NCBI GenBank assembly: GCA_903903205.1
Contig: CAIUXU010000387.1
Coordinates: 1 to 15,642 of the forward strand
Origin: an uncultured Syntrophobacterales bacterium
Lineage (GTDB): Bacteria > Desulfobacterota > Syntrophia > Syntrophales > UBA5619
DNA length: 15,642 nt
Direction: 5' to 3'
This document shows, in pieces, positions 14,714-15,642 of this stretch. Numbering within the stretch: the first letter of the stretch is position 1; every line of letters starts with the position of its first letter. Position numbers and translations under genes: made by a program. Under the pieces are notes generated by a model. It was given only the letters and a program-made list of their open reading frames with translations. It made no database searches and was not told the DNA's origin.

Positions 14714-15642
14714 ATGAGCGAAACAAAACACCATGATGCCATCGTCGTCGGCGCCGGAGTGGGAGGGCTCACCGTGGCCGCCCTCCTTGCCAAGGAGGGA
14801 AAGAAGGTTCTGGTCCTGGAGCAACTCGACCGTCCGGGGGGACGCGCCCTTTCCGTTCGAGGGGACGAGATCGCCGAAAAAGGCCTCGACTGGTACAAGA
14901 AAGTTCTGACCGCCCAGCACAGCTATATCGCCGGGTCCGAACCGGCAATCGAGAAAATCATCGCGGATCGCATGCTGGACGGCTACACCCTCGATATCGG
15001 CTACCACGCCATCAGTGCCAACGGCGCCGGCTACATGCTCGACTTCGAGGACCTGATCGGGGGACTTCCGGAGGTGGTGAAACACGGCGCGATGTACGGA
15101 AACTACTTCCAGGGCAAGCTCTACCGCGACGTCGCCGGGTTCTTCATCGACCCGAACCTGAAGAAGATCGGCAAGGAGATGAAGATTCCCTTCCTCTCCT
15201 TCTATACCGACGCCTACGGGCTCCCGGAAGAGGAGATCGACCGGCTGGAGAAGGTCTCCTTCCAGGAGTGGGCCGAGGGAAAAGGGATCACCAAGAGCGA
15301 TATCCTTTTCGACCACCTCCACTCCGTGGGCACGCTCTTCTCGACGATCAACGATCCGAAGGACATCTCCATGGGCGACATCTTCCGCTACTTCAAGCAC
15401 GCCTTCGGCCCCAAGCTGAACCGGGGGGTGCTGGGATGGGTCGGGGGATTCGTCGGAAACGGCACAATGGCGTGGTCCGAGGCGCTGGTCCGCAAGATCG
15501 AAGGCTTCGGCGGCGAGATCCGCTACCAGGCCCGCGTTTTGGAAATTACAGTGGAAGGCGGAAAAGTTTCGGGTGTCCGGGTCGAAACCCCGACAGGCGA
15601 AGAGACCTTCAAAACGGAAACCGTGGTCAGCAACATCCCCGC
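14714..15642 (+). CDS. phytoene-desaturase-like FAD-dependent oxidoreductase (3' partial)
   Basis: The frame stays open to the right edge, giving 309 codons of a protein probably near 450-550 residues. The N-terminal FAD-binding Rossmann motif GAGVGG is at residues 13-18, Glu36 ends the second strand (VLVLEQ) and GGR (42-44) completes the dinucleotide-binding signature of the CrtI/amine-oxidase superfamily. The visible part later contains ARVLEITVEGGKVSGVRVET and VVSNIP, typical of that family. ATG 14714 has AAAGGAA (14698-14704) nine bases ahead and is 28 bases after the CrtC-like stop, so it belongs to the same operon. Possible roles are desaturation, isomerisation or oxidation of a hydrophobic cyclic or isoprenoid substrate; steroid dehydrogenases of related folds are also possible. 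The substrate cannot be read. Confidence 0.88.
   Translation, partial: MSETKHHDAIVVGAGVGGLTVAALLAKEGKKVLVLEQLDRPGGRALSVRGDEIAEKGLDWYKKVLTAQHSYIAGSEPAIEKIIADRMLDGYTLDIGYHAISANGAGYMLDFEDLIGGLPEVVKHGAMYGNYFQGKLYRDVAGFFIDPNLKKIGKEMKIPFLSFYTDAYGLPEEEIDRLEKVSFQEWAEGKGITKSDILFDHLHSVGTLFSTINDPKDISMGDIFRYFKHAFGPKLNRGVLGWVGGFVGNGTMAWSEALVRKIEGFGGEIRYQARVLEITVEGGKVSGVRVETPTGEETFKTETVVSNIP

Overview
The window looks like chromosomal DNA of an anaerobic, fatty-acid- or aromatic-degrading deltaproteobacterium (Desulfobacterota, possibly a Syntrophus/Syntrophales-like lineage). The reasons are the FadR-like TetR gene directly coupled to a ~600-residue FadE-type acyl-CoA dehydrogenase, a dense beta-oxidation operon, and paired thiolase-fold/DUF35 genes. 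The taxonomic guess is inference. All real genes lie on the + strand. No RNA genes, CRISPR array, insertion sequence or gene-free stretch over 300 bases was seen.

Layout. (a) 2-1795: the 3' part of a membrane GT-C-like/TPR protein, cut at the window's left edge. (b) 1796-3230: an AT-richer insert holding one complete AAA+/DUF4143 ATPase behind an AT-rich promoter region. (c) 3091-5639: a promoter/operator region with a 20-bp palindrome like FadR operators, then a TetR regulator abutting a 600-residue acyl-CoA dehydrogenase that has Asp where the catalytic Glu normally sits. (d) 5681-7251: a PP2C-like phosphatase and a PHP-domain phosphoesterase, ending in a possible terminator. (e) 7311-15642 and beyond: a tightly packed operon encoding 3-hydroxyacyl-CoA dehydrogenase, enoyl-CoA hydratase, a normal thiolase, two consecutive SCP-x/thiolase-fold proteins lacking the usual catalytic Cys and His, two DUF35 zinc-ribbon/OB-fold proteins, a CrtC/AttH-like lipocalin-fold protein, and the start of a phytoene-desaturase-like FAD oxidoreductase that runs off the right edge.

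How it may work. The acyl-CoA dehydrogenase, hydratase, hydroxyacyl-CoA dehydrogenase and intact thiolase together make a complete beta-oxidation round. The rest of the operon is unusual. Thiolase-fold proteins without the nucleophile, paired with DUF35 subunits, recall the steroid side-chain retro-aldolase Ltp2-ChsH2(DUF35). CrtC-like and CrtI-like proteins classically act on isoprenoid chains (hydration and desaturation). My inference is that the operon degrades a branched, isoprenoid- or steroid-like acyl-CoA: hydration would make a tertiary beta-hydroxyacyl-CoA that cannot be oxidised, and retro-aldol cleavage would remove the branch. This is a hypothesis from gene content and missing residues; the substrate is unknown.
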